Source: GCA-2733415 sp049614485 | GTDB taxonomy: Bacteria; Bacteroidota; Bacteroidia; Flavobacteriales; Flavobacteriaceae | Direction of reading: 5' to 3' | Assembly: GCA_049614485.1 (NCBI GenBank) | Contig: JBMZDR010000015.1 | Span: 1 to 57,674, forward strand | Length of the DNA stretch: 57,674 bases | Shown here: positions 7,768 through 16,457 of the stretch, one piece after another | How the letters are laid out: each line of letters begins with the position of its first letter | Numbering within the stretch: the stretch's first letter is position 1 | Position numbers and translations under genes: made by a program | Notes under the pieces: model-generated | What the model was told of the DNA's origin: nothing | The model's input: only the letters and a program-made list of their open reading frames with translations | Database searches by the model: none

Positions 7768-9174
7768 TTAACGTAGCCACCAGTTCTTGGAGTTTCCGTT
7801 TTTATAAACGACTTCTATATTGTATAAGTCATTATAGTTTAAACTCTTTAGTTTGCTTAAGTCGTCAATGCTATCTATTTCTTCTTCATTAATTTTAATG
7901 ATGATACAATCTTTAGTAATGCCTAATTTATGGGTTAGAAAACTGCTGTTGTTTGTGATTACTTTTACTCCGCTTTTAATATCATATTGCTCAACTTCCT
8001 CAGGGGTTAAGTTTTTTAACTCCAAATTAAATGCTTCTTTGGTTAAAATGCTTTTGTCAGACAGTTTTACTGAAATAGTTTTAGAGTTGCCATTTCTCAT
8101 AACCATAACGGTTATGGTGTCATATGGTCTTTTGGTGCTAAGGTAGCCTGTTAAATCAGATGACTTAGATATTTTATGATGGTCAATCTTTTTGATAATG
8201 TCTCCGGTTTTAAGTCCTGATTTTTCTGCGCCAGAGTTTGGTTCTATCTCAGAAATGTAATACCCTTCAGTGTCCTTAAGTTCTAGTTTGTTGGCAATAC
8301 CGTTATTAAGACCGTAGCCAGTAACCCCTAAAACTGCTTGTTGTACATTACCGTACTCTAAAATATCTTGAACTATTTTTTGTGTTGTGTTTGAGGGCAC
8401 TGCAAATGAATAACCAATGTATGAACCGGTTCTTGATGATATTGCAGTGTTTATACCAATTAATTCTCCTCTAGTGTTTACTAAAGCGCCTCCAGAATTT
8501 CCGGGGTTAACAACGGCATCAGTTTGTAAGAATGATTGAATGTTTTTGTCACCATCTAAATCTCTTGATTTTGCGCTAATTATTCCTGCAGTAACGGTAG
8601 ATGTCAAGTTATATGGATTACCAACAGCTAATACCCATTCACCGATTTTAACATTGTTAGAGTCTCCAAACGGAATATAGTCTAGCTTGTCCTCTGTTTC
8701 AATTTTCAAAAGTGCAATATCTGTTTTTTCATCAGAACCGATTACGCGTGCTTTATATGATTTCTGATTGTTTAATGTTACGGTTAATTTATCAGCATTA
8801 TCAATCACATGGTTGTTGGTAACAATGTAGCCATCTTCAGAAATGACAACGCCAGAACCTGTTGATCCTTTTTGTATTTGCTTCCCTTTTTTATTGTAAT
8901 ATTCAAAAATATTTCTGGGTTGAATATAAGTTGTTGTATTGGTAACGTGAACTACTGCGTGTACAGTTTTTTCTGCTGCAGTTGTAAAATCACTATTTTC
9001 TGTTAGAGTATTTAGTGGGTTTGCGTTGTAAGAAACAGGTACTGTATGCAATGATGACTGTTGGTGCGTATCTATAGATTCGGCTGAATTCTTTTCTAAA
9101 AAAGTGGTGTAAACACCTAAAGTTAATAATCCGCCTAAAGCTGAAAAAAGTGTGATTTTAGCTATTTCTTTCAT
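7768..9174 (-). CDS. HtrA/Deg-family periplasmic serine protease
   Basis: This 468-residue envelope-stress protease/chaperone degrades misfolded periplasmic proteins. It has an N-terminal signal or anchor helix (residues 7-25). The trypsin-like domain carries the triad His122 (TNNHVID), Asp152 (TDIALLK) and Ser227 (NPGNSGGA). A first PDZ domain (about 285-380) contains SGLKTGDIIKKID. A shorter, degenerate second PDZ domain ends the protein. Length is normal for the family. Three 11-bp direct repeats lie upstream and may bind a stress response regulator. There is no obvious TAnnTTTG element ahead of the gene, which hints at a different sigma factor. Confidence 0.93.
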   Translation of the reverse strand: MKEIAKITLFSALGGLLTLGVYTTFLEKNSAESIDTHQQSSLHTVPVSYNANPLNTLTENSDFTTAAEKTVHAVVHVTNTTTYIQPRNIFEYYNKKGKQIQKGSTGSGVVISEDGYIVTNNHVIDNADKLTVTLNNQKSYKARVIGSDEKTDIALLKIETEDKLDYIPFGDSNNVKIGEWVLAVGNPYNLTSTVTAGIISAKSRDLDGDKNIQSFLQTDAVVNPGNSGGALVNTRGELIGINTAISSRTGSYIGYSFAVPSNTTQKIVQDILEYGNVQQAVLGVTGYGLNNGIANKLELKDTEGYYISEIEPNSGAEKSGLKTGDIIKKIDHHKISKSSDLTGYLSTKRPYDTITVMVMRNGNSKTISVKLSDKSILTKEAFNLELKNLTPEEVEQYDIKSGVKVITNNSSFLTHKLGITKDCIIIKINEEEIDSIDDLSKLKSLNYNDLYNIEVVYKNGNSKNWWLR

Positions 9175-9229
9175 AATTTAAATATGATTTAGGTTAATGT
9201 ACAAGTAAATTTACAAGATTTTTAAAAGT

Positions 9230-9262
9230 GTTATGTGACTTTAACGTGCTCTTAACGTGACT
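9230..9262. promoter_or_regulatory. Three 11-bp direct repeats between htrA and dapF
   Basis: On the plus strand GTTATGTGACT, TTAACGTGCTC and TTAACGTGACT follow one another with an exact 11-bp period, so the GTG cores (9235, 9246, 9257) face the same side of the helix. This is the layout of OmpR/PhoB-family response-regulator sites. The array lies 56 bp upstream of the htrA start. Which gene it serves, and which regulator binds, is inference. Confidence 0.5.
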
Positions 9263-9365
9263 TTAAAAAAACATTAACACTCTTTATAAGAACGTATAAT
9301 TTTGTCGTTTTATTTTTTCCATCATTTATGGCATTATGCTTACATTTGTGATTATATTTTTTCAA

Positions 9366-10139
9366 ATGGGTACATTTTATAAATACCAAGGGACTGGTAA
9401 TGATTTTGTAATGATTGATAATCGCAAACAAGTGATTTCTAACACAGATAAAAAACTGATTAATTTTTTATGTGATAGACGCTTCGGAGTTGGCGCAGAT
9501 GGTTTGATTTTATTAGAAAATAGTGATGTATCAGATTTTAAAATGGTATATTTTAATGCAGATGGTAATGAAGGGACTATGTGTGGCAACGGTGGGCGCT
9601 GTATAGTGGCCTTTGCTAACTTTTTGAATATTATTGGTGCCAAAACTACTTTTGAAGCTGTTGATGGCATGCATTATGCAACAATTAAAGAAGAAGTGGT
9701 TAGTTTGCAAATGCATGATGTGTCGGAAATATTGAAAACTCAGGATTCCGTTTTTTTAGATACAGGATCACCACATCATGTACAGTTTGAAAATAATATT
9801 TCAAGTTTTGATATTAAAACTATTGGAAGAAACATTAGGAACAAAGTGTATGGTGATGCGGGAAGTAATGTTAATTTTGTAAAAAAACTTAATGATACTC
9901 GGTTTAGAATACGGACTTATGAAAGAGGCGTAGAAGATGAAACTTTAGCTTGTGGTACCGGTGCAACAGCAGTTGCAATTGCAATGAATTACTTAAAAGA
10001 AACCACAGAAACCACTATTGAACTTCAAGTTGAAGGAGGAGAATTGCAAGTGTCATTTACAGAAACTCAAGGGGTTTATACTGATGTGTTTTTGACAGGA
10101 AAAGCGCAGCAAGTGTTTAAAGGTGAAATAGCATGGTAA
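9366..10139 (+). CDS. dapF: Diaminopimelate epimerase
   Basis: This enzyme converts LL- to meso-diaminopimelate for lysine and peptidoglycan synthesis. The 257-residue protein starts MGTFYKYQGTGNDFV, the standard family N-terminus. The two catalytic cysteines lie in NEGTMCGNGGRC and ETLACGTGAT. I start at the ATG at 9366, not at 9336, because the extra ten residues are not family-like and because TACATTTG (9341-9348) resembles a -7 element within them. A second candidate, TAATTTTG, lies at 9297-9304. The downstream acetyltransferase overlaps it by 7 bp, so dapF-GNAT-mltG form an operon. Confidence 0.96.
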   Translation: MGTFYKYQGTGNDFVMIDNRKQVISNTDKKLINFLCDRRFGVGADGLILLENSDVSDFKMVYFNADGNEGTMCGNGGRCIVAFANFLNIIGAKTTFEAVDGMHYATIKEEVVSLQMHDVSEILKTQDSVFLDTGSPHHVQFENNISSFDIKTIGRNIRNKVYGDAGSNVNFVKKLNDTRFRIRTYERGVEDETLACGTGATAVAIAMNYLKETTETTIELQVEGGELQVSFTETQGVYTDVFLTGKAQQVFKGEIAW

Positions 10140-10660
10140 CGTTAAAAGGAGAACGCATTTATTTAAGAGCTTTAGAGCCAGAAGATTTAGAGTTAATCTA
10201 TGCAATAGAGAACGATGAGTCGGTTTGGGAAGTAAGCCAAACACAAACGCCTTATTCTCGTTTTTTAATTAAACAGTATTTAGAAAACTGTCATAAAGAT
10301 ATTTATGAAGTGAAACAATTGCGATTAGTCATTGTAACAAATGATCATGAGGCGGTTGGTTTTGTCGATTTGTTTGATTTTGATCCTAAAAATGATAAAG
10401 TTGGTTTAGGAATTTTGGTATTGAATGAGGCTCGAGGGAAAAAATATGGTCGTGAAGCGTTAGAGTTGTTGATTGATTATGTGTTTAAAAACTTATATGT
10501 GCATCAAATTTATGCGAATGTATTAGAGGATAACCTCATAAGTATAAAGCTGTTTGAAAGTTTAGGTTTTTTAAAATCAGGTGTGAAAAAAGATTGGATT
10601 CTAGAAGGGAATCAATATAAAAGTGAGTATTTATTTCAATTGATAAAAGATGTACATTAA
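10133..10660 (+). CDS. GNAT acetyltransferase, RimJ/RimL-like
   Basis: This 175-residue GNAT-fold protein transfers an acetyl group from acetyl-CoA to an unknown amine. It opens with LKGERIYLRALEPEDLELIY, typical of the RimJ/RimL/SpeG subgroup. The CoA-binding region is around GLGILVLNEARGKKYGREAL, and the C-terminal part reads YANVLEDNLISIKLFESLGF. It overlaps dapF by 7 bp and mltG by 11 bp, which means tight translational coupling. The substrate cannot be read from the sequence; the cell-wall neighbours suggest but do not prove an envelope role. Confidence 0.88.
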   Translation: MVTLKGERIYLRALEPEDLELIYAIENDESVWEVSQTQTPYSRFLIKQYLENCHKDIYEVKQLRLVIVTNDHEAVGFVDLFDFDPKNDKVGLGILVLNEARGKKYGREALELLIDYVFKNLYVHQIYANVLEDNLISIKLFESLGFLKSGVKKDWILEGNQYKSEYLFQLIKDVH

Positions 10661-11675
10661 AAAAATATTAGTGATTATTTCCTTGTTAGGTTTGGTAGTT
10701 TGTGCGGTTTTTGCATACAATATATATAACGCCATTTTTGTGCCTAATACAGCTTTTCAGAATGATAAAGCAACAGTTTTTATTGCTACAAATGCTACTT
10801 TTGAAGATGTTGTGTCGGACATAGAACCATTGCTTAAGGATGTAGAAACATTTAAGACGGTAGCACATAAAAAGAAATATAGCTCAAATATAAAACCAGG
10901 GAAATACGAGCTAAAAAAAGGAATGAATAATAATGATTTGGTAAATTCATTGCGAGTTAATAATCTACCAATTAAATTGTCGTTTAATAATCAAGAGTCG
11001 TTAGAGAGTTTGGCAGGAAGAATAGCTACGCAAATTGAAGCAGATAGTACAGCGTTGGTTATGGCTTTTACAAATGAAGCTTTTTTAAAGGATGCAGGTT
11101 TTAGCCCTAAAACAGCATTAGGAATGTATATTGCTAACAGTTATGAGTTTTTTTGGAATACCTCTGCAGATGGATTTAGAAACCGAATGCTTAAGGAGTA
11201 TAACAGGTTTTGGTCTGCTGAACGGGTAGCTAAAGCAAAACAAATTGGCTTAACAAAAGATGAAGTAATGTCTTTAGCTGCAATAGTTCAAAAAGAAACT
11301 GTAAAAATTGATGAACGTCCGCGTGTAGCAGGTGTTTATATGAATAGGATTAATAAAAAAATGTTACTTCAAGCAGATCCAACAGTTGTTTATGCTGTTA
11401 AGGCTGCTACTGGTGTGCAGTTAAAAAGAGTTTTGTATGAACATTTAAAATTAAACTCTGAGTACAATACATATGTGCATGTTGGTGTGCCGCCAGGCCC
11501 AATCACAATGCCTGATATTTCAGCTATTGATGCTGTATTGAATTATGAAAAGCACGGGTATTTTTACTTTGTAGCTAATACCAAAAAAATGGGCTATCAT
11601 CAGTTTGCTAAAACTTTAGCGCAACACAACAGGAATGCTGAAGCCTATCGTAAATGGGTAGCTAAAATTCATTAA
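10650..11675 (+). CDS. mltG: Endolytic murein transglycosylase MltG
   Basis: This inner-membrane enzyme cleaves nascent glycan strands and is thought to set their length. The 341-residue protein has an N-terminal membrane helix (residues 6-24), a LysM-like region, and the YceG domain with catalytic Glu216 in AAIVQKETV followed by RPRVAGVYMNRI and LLQADPTVVYA. The C-terminal VGVPPGPITMP motif is also typical. It is the last gene of dapF-GNAT-mltG and its start lies inside the GNAT gene. Confidence 0.94.
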   Translation: MYIKKILVIISLLGLVVCAVFAYNIYNAIFVPNTAFQNDKATVFIATNATFEDVVSDIEPLLKDVETFKTVAHKKKYSSNIKPGKYELKKGMNNNDLVNSLRVNNLPIKLSFNNQESLESLAGRIATQIEADSTALVMAFTNEAFLKDAGFSPKTALGMYIANSYEFFWNTSADGFRNRMLKEYNRFWSAERVAKAKQIGLTKDEVMSLAAIVQKETVKIDERPRVAGVYMNRINKKMLLQADPTVVYAVKAATGVQLKRVLYEHLKLNSEYNTYVHVGVPPGPITMPDISAIDAVLNYEKHGYFYFVANTKKMGYHQFAKTLAQHNRNAEAYRKWVAKIH

Positions 11676-11738
11676 ATGGCTGATTTTCTTTTATTTAAGA
11701 AAAATTAGTTTTATCTTTCATGTTCCAAAAATTATAAT

Positions 11739-11746
11739 ATCTTTGC
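11739..11746 (+). promoter_or_regulatory. -7 element TATCTTTG ahead of the lysozyme-like gene
   Basis: TATCTTTG matches TAnnTTTG exactly and lies 71 nt upstream of the ATG at 11818, giving a leader of about 65 nt. I see no clear -33 TTG. Confidence 0.5.
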
Positions 11747-11817
11747 CGACTGAAATTTTAAGCATTTCATTATTTCGCCTAAAAAACGAAGAAAGTAAGT
11801 CTTAAGAAATCAATTAT

Positions 11818-12477
11818 ATGATAAAGAAATTTATAAAAATTTTATTCATCTCTGTTGCAATTTTCATGATTGCTACGGGATTTACGTCAAAGAAAGAGTT
11901 AGTTGCAAAGAGCAACAGAAACTCCGAAGTGAAGGAAAATTTAGAATTGTATTACACAGTTTTAAATGAAAACGAAATAGAAGAAGAAGAGGTAGCTGAA
12001 CCTTTTAGTCTATTTTTAGGAAAATCATTTATCGGCTTTAAAGAAGCTGTTGGTTTTAAAGAATCTCAAGGAAAATATCATGTTGTAAACACATTAGGCT
12101 ACATGGGTAAATACCAATTTGGTAAAGGTACTCTGAGGTTAATTGGTGTGTATAACACGTGGGATTTTATGAGTGACCCATCTATTCAAGAAAAAGCATT
12201 TGAGGCTAACCTGTCTAGAAACAAATGGGTTTTAAGAAGAGATATCAAAAGATTTGTAGGGAAAACTATTTCAGGAGTGAAAGTTACAGAATCTGGTATT
12301 TTAGCAGCTGCTCATTTAGGTGGCCCTGGTAATGTAAAGAAATTCTTGAGAAGCTATGGTCGTGATACGTTTTCTGATGCTTATGGAAGTTCAGTGCGTT
12401 ACTACATGAAAAAGTTTGCAGGCTTTGATGTGTCTTCTGTTAAAGAGAATAAAAAAGCAAAAGTAAAACTAGGGTAA
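11818..12477 (+). CDS. Exported lysozyme-fold (lytic transglycosylase-like) protein
   Basis: This 219-residue protein has an N-terminal signal or anchor (residues 4-22), an acidic linker (NENEIEEEEVAE) and a C-terminal domain resembling the lysozyme/lytic transglycosylase fold. The key segment is GFKESQGKY with a candidate catalytic Glu82, followed by LGYMGKYQFGKGTL, which matches the Glu-Ser-xx-G...G-YQF pattern of soluble lytic transglycosylases. Later come AAAHLGGPGNV and a basic tail. I infer peptidoglycan cleavage in the periplasm; the activity is not proven. It is monocistronic with its own promoter and a strong terminator. Confidence 0.72.
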   Translation: MIKKFIKILFISVAIFMIATGFTSKKELVAKSNRNSEVKENLELYYTVLNENEIEEEEVAEPFSLFLGKSFIGFKEAVGFKESQGKYHVVNTLGYMGKYQFGKGTLRLIGVYNTWDFMSDPSIQEKAFEANLSRNKWVLRRDIKRFVGKTISGVKVTESGILAAAHLGGPGNVKKFLRSYGRDTFSDAYGSSVRYYMKKFAGFDVSSVKENKKAKVKLG

Positions 12478-12508
12478 TATCCTAGTTTGTGAGTAATTAA
12501 TGTTGGAT

Positions 12509-12545
12509 AAAAAAGGGAAAGCAATTTATGGCTTTCCCTTTTTTT
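12509..12545. terminator. Bidirectional terminator (lysozyme-like gene / methyltransferase)
   Basis: GGGAAAGC and GCTTTCCC form a hairpin with an 8-nt loop, flanked by A6 on the left and T7 on the right. The stop codon of the convergent methyltransferase gene (12544-12546) overlaps its right flank. Confidence 0.9.
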
Positions 12546-13254
12546 ATTTTTGAATGATAAATATTGTTGGGCGTTTGTGTAGATCAACAGGGTTTTTGCT
12601 CCAAAACTGTGCGGTTTTAGTAATGATTACTTCTGTTGGCAAAGTGATATCACAGGCAACACAAATTTTAGTGTTTTGGTGTAGTGTTGATGCTAAGTCT
12701 TCCAACATTTTGTTGTTTCTGTATGGAGTTTCAATAAACACTTGTGATTGGTTGTAGTCCCCGGATAGTTTTTCTAAACGCTTTATTGTCGCCTTTCGCT
12801 CACCTTTGTCTATTGGTAAATAGCCGTTAAATGCAAAGTTTTGTCCATTAAAGCCTGAGCCCATCATAGCTAGTAAGATGGATGAAGGACCAACTAAAGG
12901 TCTAACTTGAATATTTTTATCGTGTGCAATTTTTACAACATCTGCACCTGGGTCGGCTATTGCGGGGCAACCAGCTTCAGATAGAAGACCAACGATTTTT
13001 CCTTCTAGACACGAATTTAAAAATGATGGAATATCAGCAGGGTCAGTGAATTTATTTAATGGATGTAGTATTAAGTCTGGCTGTGATTTTTTTGGACATA
13101 CGCGCTTTATAAATCGCCTTGCTGTTTTTTCGTTTTCTACTATAAACTCATTAGTCATTTCTAAAACTTTTTTTACTGAAATAGGGAGTACTTCTAAAGG
13201 TTCAGTGTCTCCTAAAGTTGTTGGTATTAAGTATAATTTTCCGTTTAGTTTCAT
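12544..13254 (-). CDS. SAM-dependent methyltransferase, RsmI/tetrapyrrole-methylase family
   Basis: This 236-residue member of the tetrapyrrole (corrin/porphyrin) methylase fold is related to RsmI, the enzyme that 2'-O-methylates C1402 of 16S rRNA. It shows the N-terminal KLYLIPTTLGD, a central LLSEAGCPAIADPGADVV segment that aligns with the SDAGTP motif of RsmI but has EAGCP instead, and VGPSSILLAMMGSGFNGQNFAF. The altered motif suggests it may be a paralogue of RsmI with another substrate. It lies 24 bp downstream of the phosphatase gene on the same strand. Confidence 0.88.
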   Translation of the reverse strand: MKLNGKLYLIPTTLGDTEPLEVLPISVKKVLEMTNEFIVENEKTARRFIKRVCPKKSQPDLILHPLNKFTDPADIPSFLNSCLEGKIVGLLSEAGCPAIADPGADVVKIAHDKNIQVRPLVGPSSILLAMMGSGFNGQNFAFNGYLPIDKGERKATIKRLEKLSGDYNQSQVFIETPYRNNKMLEDLASTLHQNTKICVACDITLPTEVIITKTAQFWSKNPVDLHKRPTIFIIQK

Positions 13255-13277
13255 TATAAAAAAGTTATGAAGTTTGG

Positions 13278-13733
13278 TTATAGTTTATTTGAAATGCATG
13301 TGCATGCGTTGTGTAACATGTTGTAAACAAGCTCGAAGCCTTGATCTTTGTCGTAATACGGATCTGGAACATTTGAGTTAATTTCAGTGTTAGACTCGTT
13401 TAAAATGAGTTTAACCTTGGCTCTGTCATTGTTGTTTTTTGCTAAGGCTAATACATTTTTTTTATTTGAATCATCCATGACGTAAATGGTGTCAAAAATA
13501 TCAAAATCGGAAGCTTTAAATTGCCTACTTCTTTGATTTGTAATGTCAATTCCGTATTTTTTTGCAACGTTTATTGAGCGAATATCTGGTAATTCGCCTC
13601 TATGAAATGCAGAAGTGCCTGCTGAATCAATATAGATAAAGTCAGGATTCACCATAGATTTTAAGATGCCCTCAGCTAATGGTGATCTGCAGATGTTGCC
13701 CAAGCAAACCATAAGTATTCTAGTGTGTATCAT
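13278..13733 (-). CDS. Low-molecular-weight protein-tyrosine phosphatase
   Basis: This 151-residue cytoplasmic phosphatase has the signature CX5R loop at the N-terminus: Cys10 and Arg16 in VCLGNICRSP. The general-acid aspartate is in VPDPYYDKDQGFE near the C-terminus. Length and motif order are normal for the family. Targets are unknown; in Gram-negative bacteria such enzymes often act on tyrosine kinases of polysaccharide export, but no such kinase is in the window. It is followed by the methyltransferase gene and separated from dnaA upstream by a terminator. Confidence 0.93.
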   Translation of the reverse strand: MIHTRILMVCLGNICRSPLAEGILKSMVNPDFIYIDSAGTSAFHRGELPDIRSINVAKKYGIDITNQRSRQFKASDFDIFDTIYVMDDSNKKNVLALAKNNNDRAKVKLILNESNTEINSNVPDPYYDKDQGFELVYNMLHNACTCISNKL

Positions 13734-13762
13734 GATAATTTTAATTAGTACAATTTAAGCAT

Positions 13763-13799
13763 AAAAAAAGTCACTAACAGTACTGTTGGTGACTTTTTT
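13763..13799 (-). terminator. Intrinsic terminator downstream of dnaA
   Basis: A hairpin of AAAAAAGTCACTAACAG with its near-perfect complement (one G-T wobble) lies between dnaA and the phosphatase gene. It ends in a T-run on the minus strand. Confidence 0.85.
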
Positions 13800-13818
13800 G
13801 ATGTTATAGTGTTACAGA

Positions 13819-15246
13819 TTATAAGGTTAATTTTTTCTGCAAATCTTCTACGTATTTTTTAAATTGTTTATCAGTATGTGCTAGGTTGTCTACTGTTTTA
13901 CAGGCGTGCAATACGGTAGCGTGGTCACGCTTTCCAATTTGACTACCAATACTGGCTAATGAAGCTTTTGTAAACTTTTTAGCAAAAAACATAGCCAATT
14001 GTCTTGCTTGTACAATATGACGTTTTCTTGTTTTAGACTGTAAAGTGCCAACATCCATTGAGAAATAGTCTGATACAACTTTCTGTATGTAATCTATTGA
14101 AATTTCGCGCTTTGTGTGTTTTACAAATTTTTCAACTATTTGTCTTGCTAAATCTATTGTAATCTCTTTTTTGTTAAAAGAAGATTGTGCTATTAATGAC
14201 ACAATTGCACCTTCTAACTCTCTGACGTTAGACTTGATGTTTTTTGCAACATATTCAACAATATCATTAGGCATTTCTACCCCGTCACGATATAGTTTGT
14301 TTTGTAAAATAGCAACTCTAGTTTCAAAATCAGGTCGTTGTAACTCTGCGGATAATCCCCATTTAAATCGAGATAGTAAGCGTTGCTCAATATCTTGCAT
14401 ATCAACAGGAGCTTTATCAGATGTTAAAATAATCTGCTTTCCGTTTTGATGTAAATGGTTGAATATGTGAAAGAATACGTCTTGTGTTCCTGCTTTTCCA
14501 GATAAGAATTGAACATCGTCTATAATCAAGACATCAATAATTTGATAGAAGTGAATAAAATCATTTCTGTTATTCTTTCTAACAGCATCAGTATATTGCT
14601 GAATAAATTTTTCAGCAGCAATATATAATACCGTTTTTTCTGGGTATTTATCTTTTACATCAACACCAATGGCATGTGCAATATGGGTTTTACCTAAGCC
14701 AACACCGCCAAAAATCAATAACGGATTAAATGCTGTGCCGCCTGGTTTGTTTGCTACTGCTAAACCAGCAGACCTTGCTAAACGATTTGAATCACCTTCT
14801 AGGAAATTTTCAAAATTATAATTCGGGTTTAATTGCGATTCAATTTTGACATTTCTTATACCAGGGATTATAAACGGATTTTTTAATTCTGGACTTTTGT
14901 TTTTTAATGGAACATCAACATTTTGAGGTTTTACAGATGACCTGTTTGTACTTGGTATTTTTTCTGTAAATGGTTGTTTGTTGCCATAGGTGTTTTCCAT
15001 TTTAATGTTATACACCAATTTTGCTGACTCCCCTAATTCTTTTGTCAACGCTACTTTTAATAACTTCACATAATGCTCTTCTAGCCATTCATAAAAGAAT
15101 TTACTAGGTACCTGAATACTTAACACATTATCAGTGAGTTTTATTGGTTTGATTGGTTCAAACCATGTTTTGTAAGCTTGAGGTTGAATGTTGTCTTTTA
15201 TAAAGGACAGGCAATTTTCCCAAACTGATAATGCTGTTTTATTCAT
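13819..15246 (-). CDS. dnaA: Chromosomal replication initiator DnaA
   Basis: This 475-residue AAA+ protein opens the replication origin and also acts as a transcription factor. Domain I opens with ALSVWENCLSFIKDNI. The ATPase has Walker A GGVGLGKTH and Walker B VLIIDDVQFL. The C-terminal helix-turn-helix has GKRDHATVLHACKTV, the DnaA-box-reading signature. I found no cluster of 9-mer DnaA boxes in the adjoining intergenic sequence, so this need not be the origin. It is monocistronic with a terminator. Confidence 0.98.
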   Translation of the reverse strand: MNKTALSVWENCLSFIKDNIQPQAYKTWFEPIKPIKLTDNVLSIQVPSKFFYEWLEEHYVKLLKVALTKELGESAKLVYNIKMENTYGNKQPFTEKIPSTNRSSVKPQNVDVPLKNKSPELKNPFIIPGIRNVKIESQLNPNYNFENFLEGDSNRLARSAGLAVANKPGGTAFNPLLIFGGVGLGKTHIAHAIGVDVKDKYPEKTVLYIAAEKFIQQYTDAVRKNNRNDFIHFYQIIDVLIIDDVQFLSGKAGTQDVFFHIFNHLHQNGKQIILTSDKAPVDMQDIEQRLLSRFKWGLSAELQRPDFETRVAILQNKLYRDGVEMPNDIVEYVAKNIKSNVRELEGAIVSLIAQSSFNKKEITIDLARQIVEKFVKHTKREISIDYIQKVVSDYFSMDVGTLQSKTRKRHIVQARQLAMFFAKKFTKASLASIGSQIGKRDHATVLHACKTVDNLAHTDKQFKKYVEDLQKKLTL

Positions 15247-15432
15247 TTAATAGAATTGGTTATGTTTGTGTTTTAATTCTAGAGAGAATTACTTCTCGTT
15301 AGTTCTTCTTGGGGATGACAAATATGTGAACAAAAAAGTGAAAAAAAAAACGAATTTGCTATTGAATATTTAGTTTTTTTTTCTCATACTAACTAGAGTA
15401 TATTCTTACAAACGCTTAATATATAAAAACAG

Positions 15433-15831
15433 ATGGAAATACATACAACTGAAATACGCGTAAGGTACGGTGAAACGGATCAAATGGGGGTTGTTTATCA
15501 TGGTAATTATGCACAGTATTTAGAGGTTTCTAGAGTAGAGTGGTTGCGATCATTAGATATTTCTTATAAAAAAATGGAAGATGATGGCATAATGCTACCA
15601 GTTGTAAATTTGAATATTTTTTTTAAAAAACCTGCTGTTTATGACGAGGTGTTATCTGTTAAAACTAAACTGAGGCAAAAACCGGGTTTGAAAATAACAA
15701 TAGATCAGGAAATATTTAATGAAAATGGTGATTTAATAACAACATCTGAAATTACATTGGTGTTTGTTAATATGAAATCTAAACGACCAATGAGTTGTCC
15801 GGATCATTTGTTGAAAAAGCTTGGGTTTTAA
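15433..15831 (+). CDS. Acyl-CoA thioesterase, YbgC/4HBT family
   Basis: This 132-residue hot-dog-fold protein hydrolyses acyl-CoA thioesters. The N-terminal RVRYGETDQMGVVYHGNYAQY is the 4HBT/YbgC signature, with the catalytic Asp in TDQMG. KPAVYDEVLSVKT and the C-terminal beta strands complete the fold. YbgC-type enzymes are linked to phospholipid or short-chain acyl-CoA turnover, but the substrate is not visible. The stop codon overlaps the convergent YigZ gene by four bases, with no terminator between them. Confidence 0.9.
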   Translation: MEIHTTEIRVRYGETDQMGVVYHGNYAQYLEVSRVEWLRSLDISYKKMEDDGIMLPVVNLNIFFKKPAVYDEVLSVKTKLRQKPGLKITIDQEIFNENGDLITTSEITLVFVNMKSKRPMSCPDHLLKKLGF

Positions 15832-16445
15832 TCTTCAAGTTCTTTAATAGTCACGCCGTAAATGTTTGAAAAAATTTCAAAGATATGTTGTGCGTCTTTT
15901 TTTCTTACCGGAATGGTGTACTGGCAATTTAATTCTAGTTTTTGGGCGCTAATTGTTAAGTTTTTTTCTTTTACAATACGCATAACCTTATTCATGTCTT
16001 TGTAGTCAAAAGAGATTAGGAATGTTCGGTCAATTGTTTTCTCTACAATTATTGCGGTCTCTAAAACTAACTTTGCTCCAGTTTTATTTGCATTGATTAA
16101 CCCTCCTACGCCTAATTTAGTTCCTCCAAAATACCGCACGACTACAACTAAGATATTTGTAACATCAAAAGCTTGAATTTGCCCATAGATAGGTGGTCCT
16201 GCAGAATTATTCGGTTCGCCATCATCATTAGCGCGGTACCTTATTTTAGATGTGCCTAATTGCCATGCATAACACCAATGCCTTGCAGTATGATGTTCTT
16301 TTTTTAGTTTTTCTATAATTGGTTTTACTTCTTCTTCAGTGGTAATAGGGTAGGCATAGCCGTAAAACTTACTCCCTCGGTCTTTGAAAAGCTCTCCTTT
16401 ATATGGTTGCTCTATTGTTTTGTATGTGTCTTTAAGTTCTGGCAA
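15828..16445 (-). CDS. YigZ/IMPACT family protein
   Basis: This 205-residue protein belongs to the YigZ/IMPACT family, which has an RNase PH-like N-terminal fold. The diagnostic motif is HHTARHWCYAWQLG...RANDDGEPNNSAGPPI followed by VVRYFGGTKLGVGGL. Its biochemical role is not settled; IMPACT proteins regulate translation in eukaryotes. The start is a TTG (16443-16445, MPELKDTYK), which matches the usual family N-terminus and has no better codon before the stop of the upstream permease gene 13 bases away. It forms a unit with the permease, HAD, ribD and LEA genes. Confidence 0.9.
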   Translation of the reverse strand: MPELKDTYKTIEQPYKGELFKDRGSKFYGYAYPITTEEEVKPIIEKLKKEHHTARHWCYAWQLGTSKIRYRANDDGEPNNSAGPPIYGQIQAFDVTNILVVVVRYFGGTKLGVGGLINANKTGAKLVLETAIIVEKTIDRTFLISFDYKDMNKVMRIVKEKNLTISAQKLELNCQYTIPVRKKDAQHIFEIFSNIYGVTIKELED

Positions 16446-16457
16446 ATGGTGTTTTTT

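Noticed and set aside
15247..15432. Replication origin next to dnaA
   Set aside because: No cluster of TTATCCACA-type boxes or AT-rich 13-mers beyond the general AT richness was found in the gaps on either side of dnaA.
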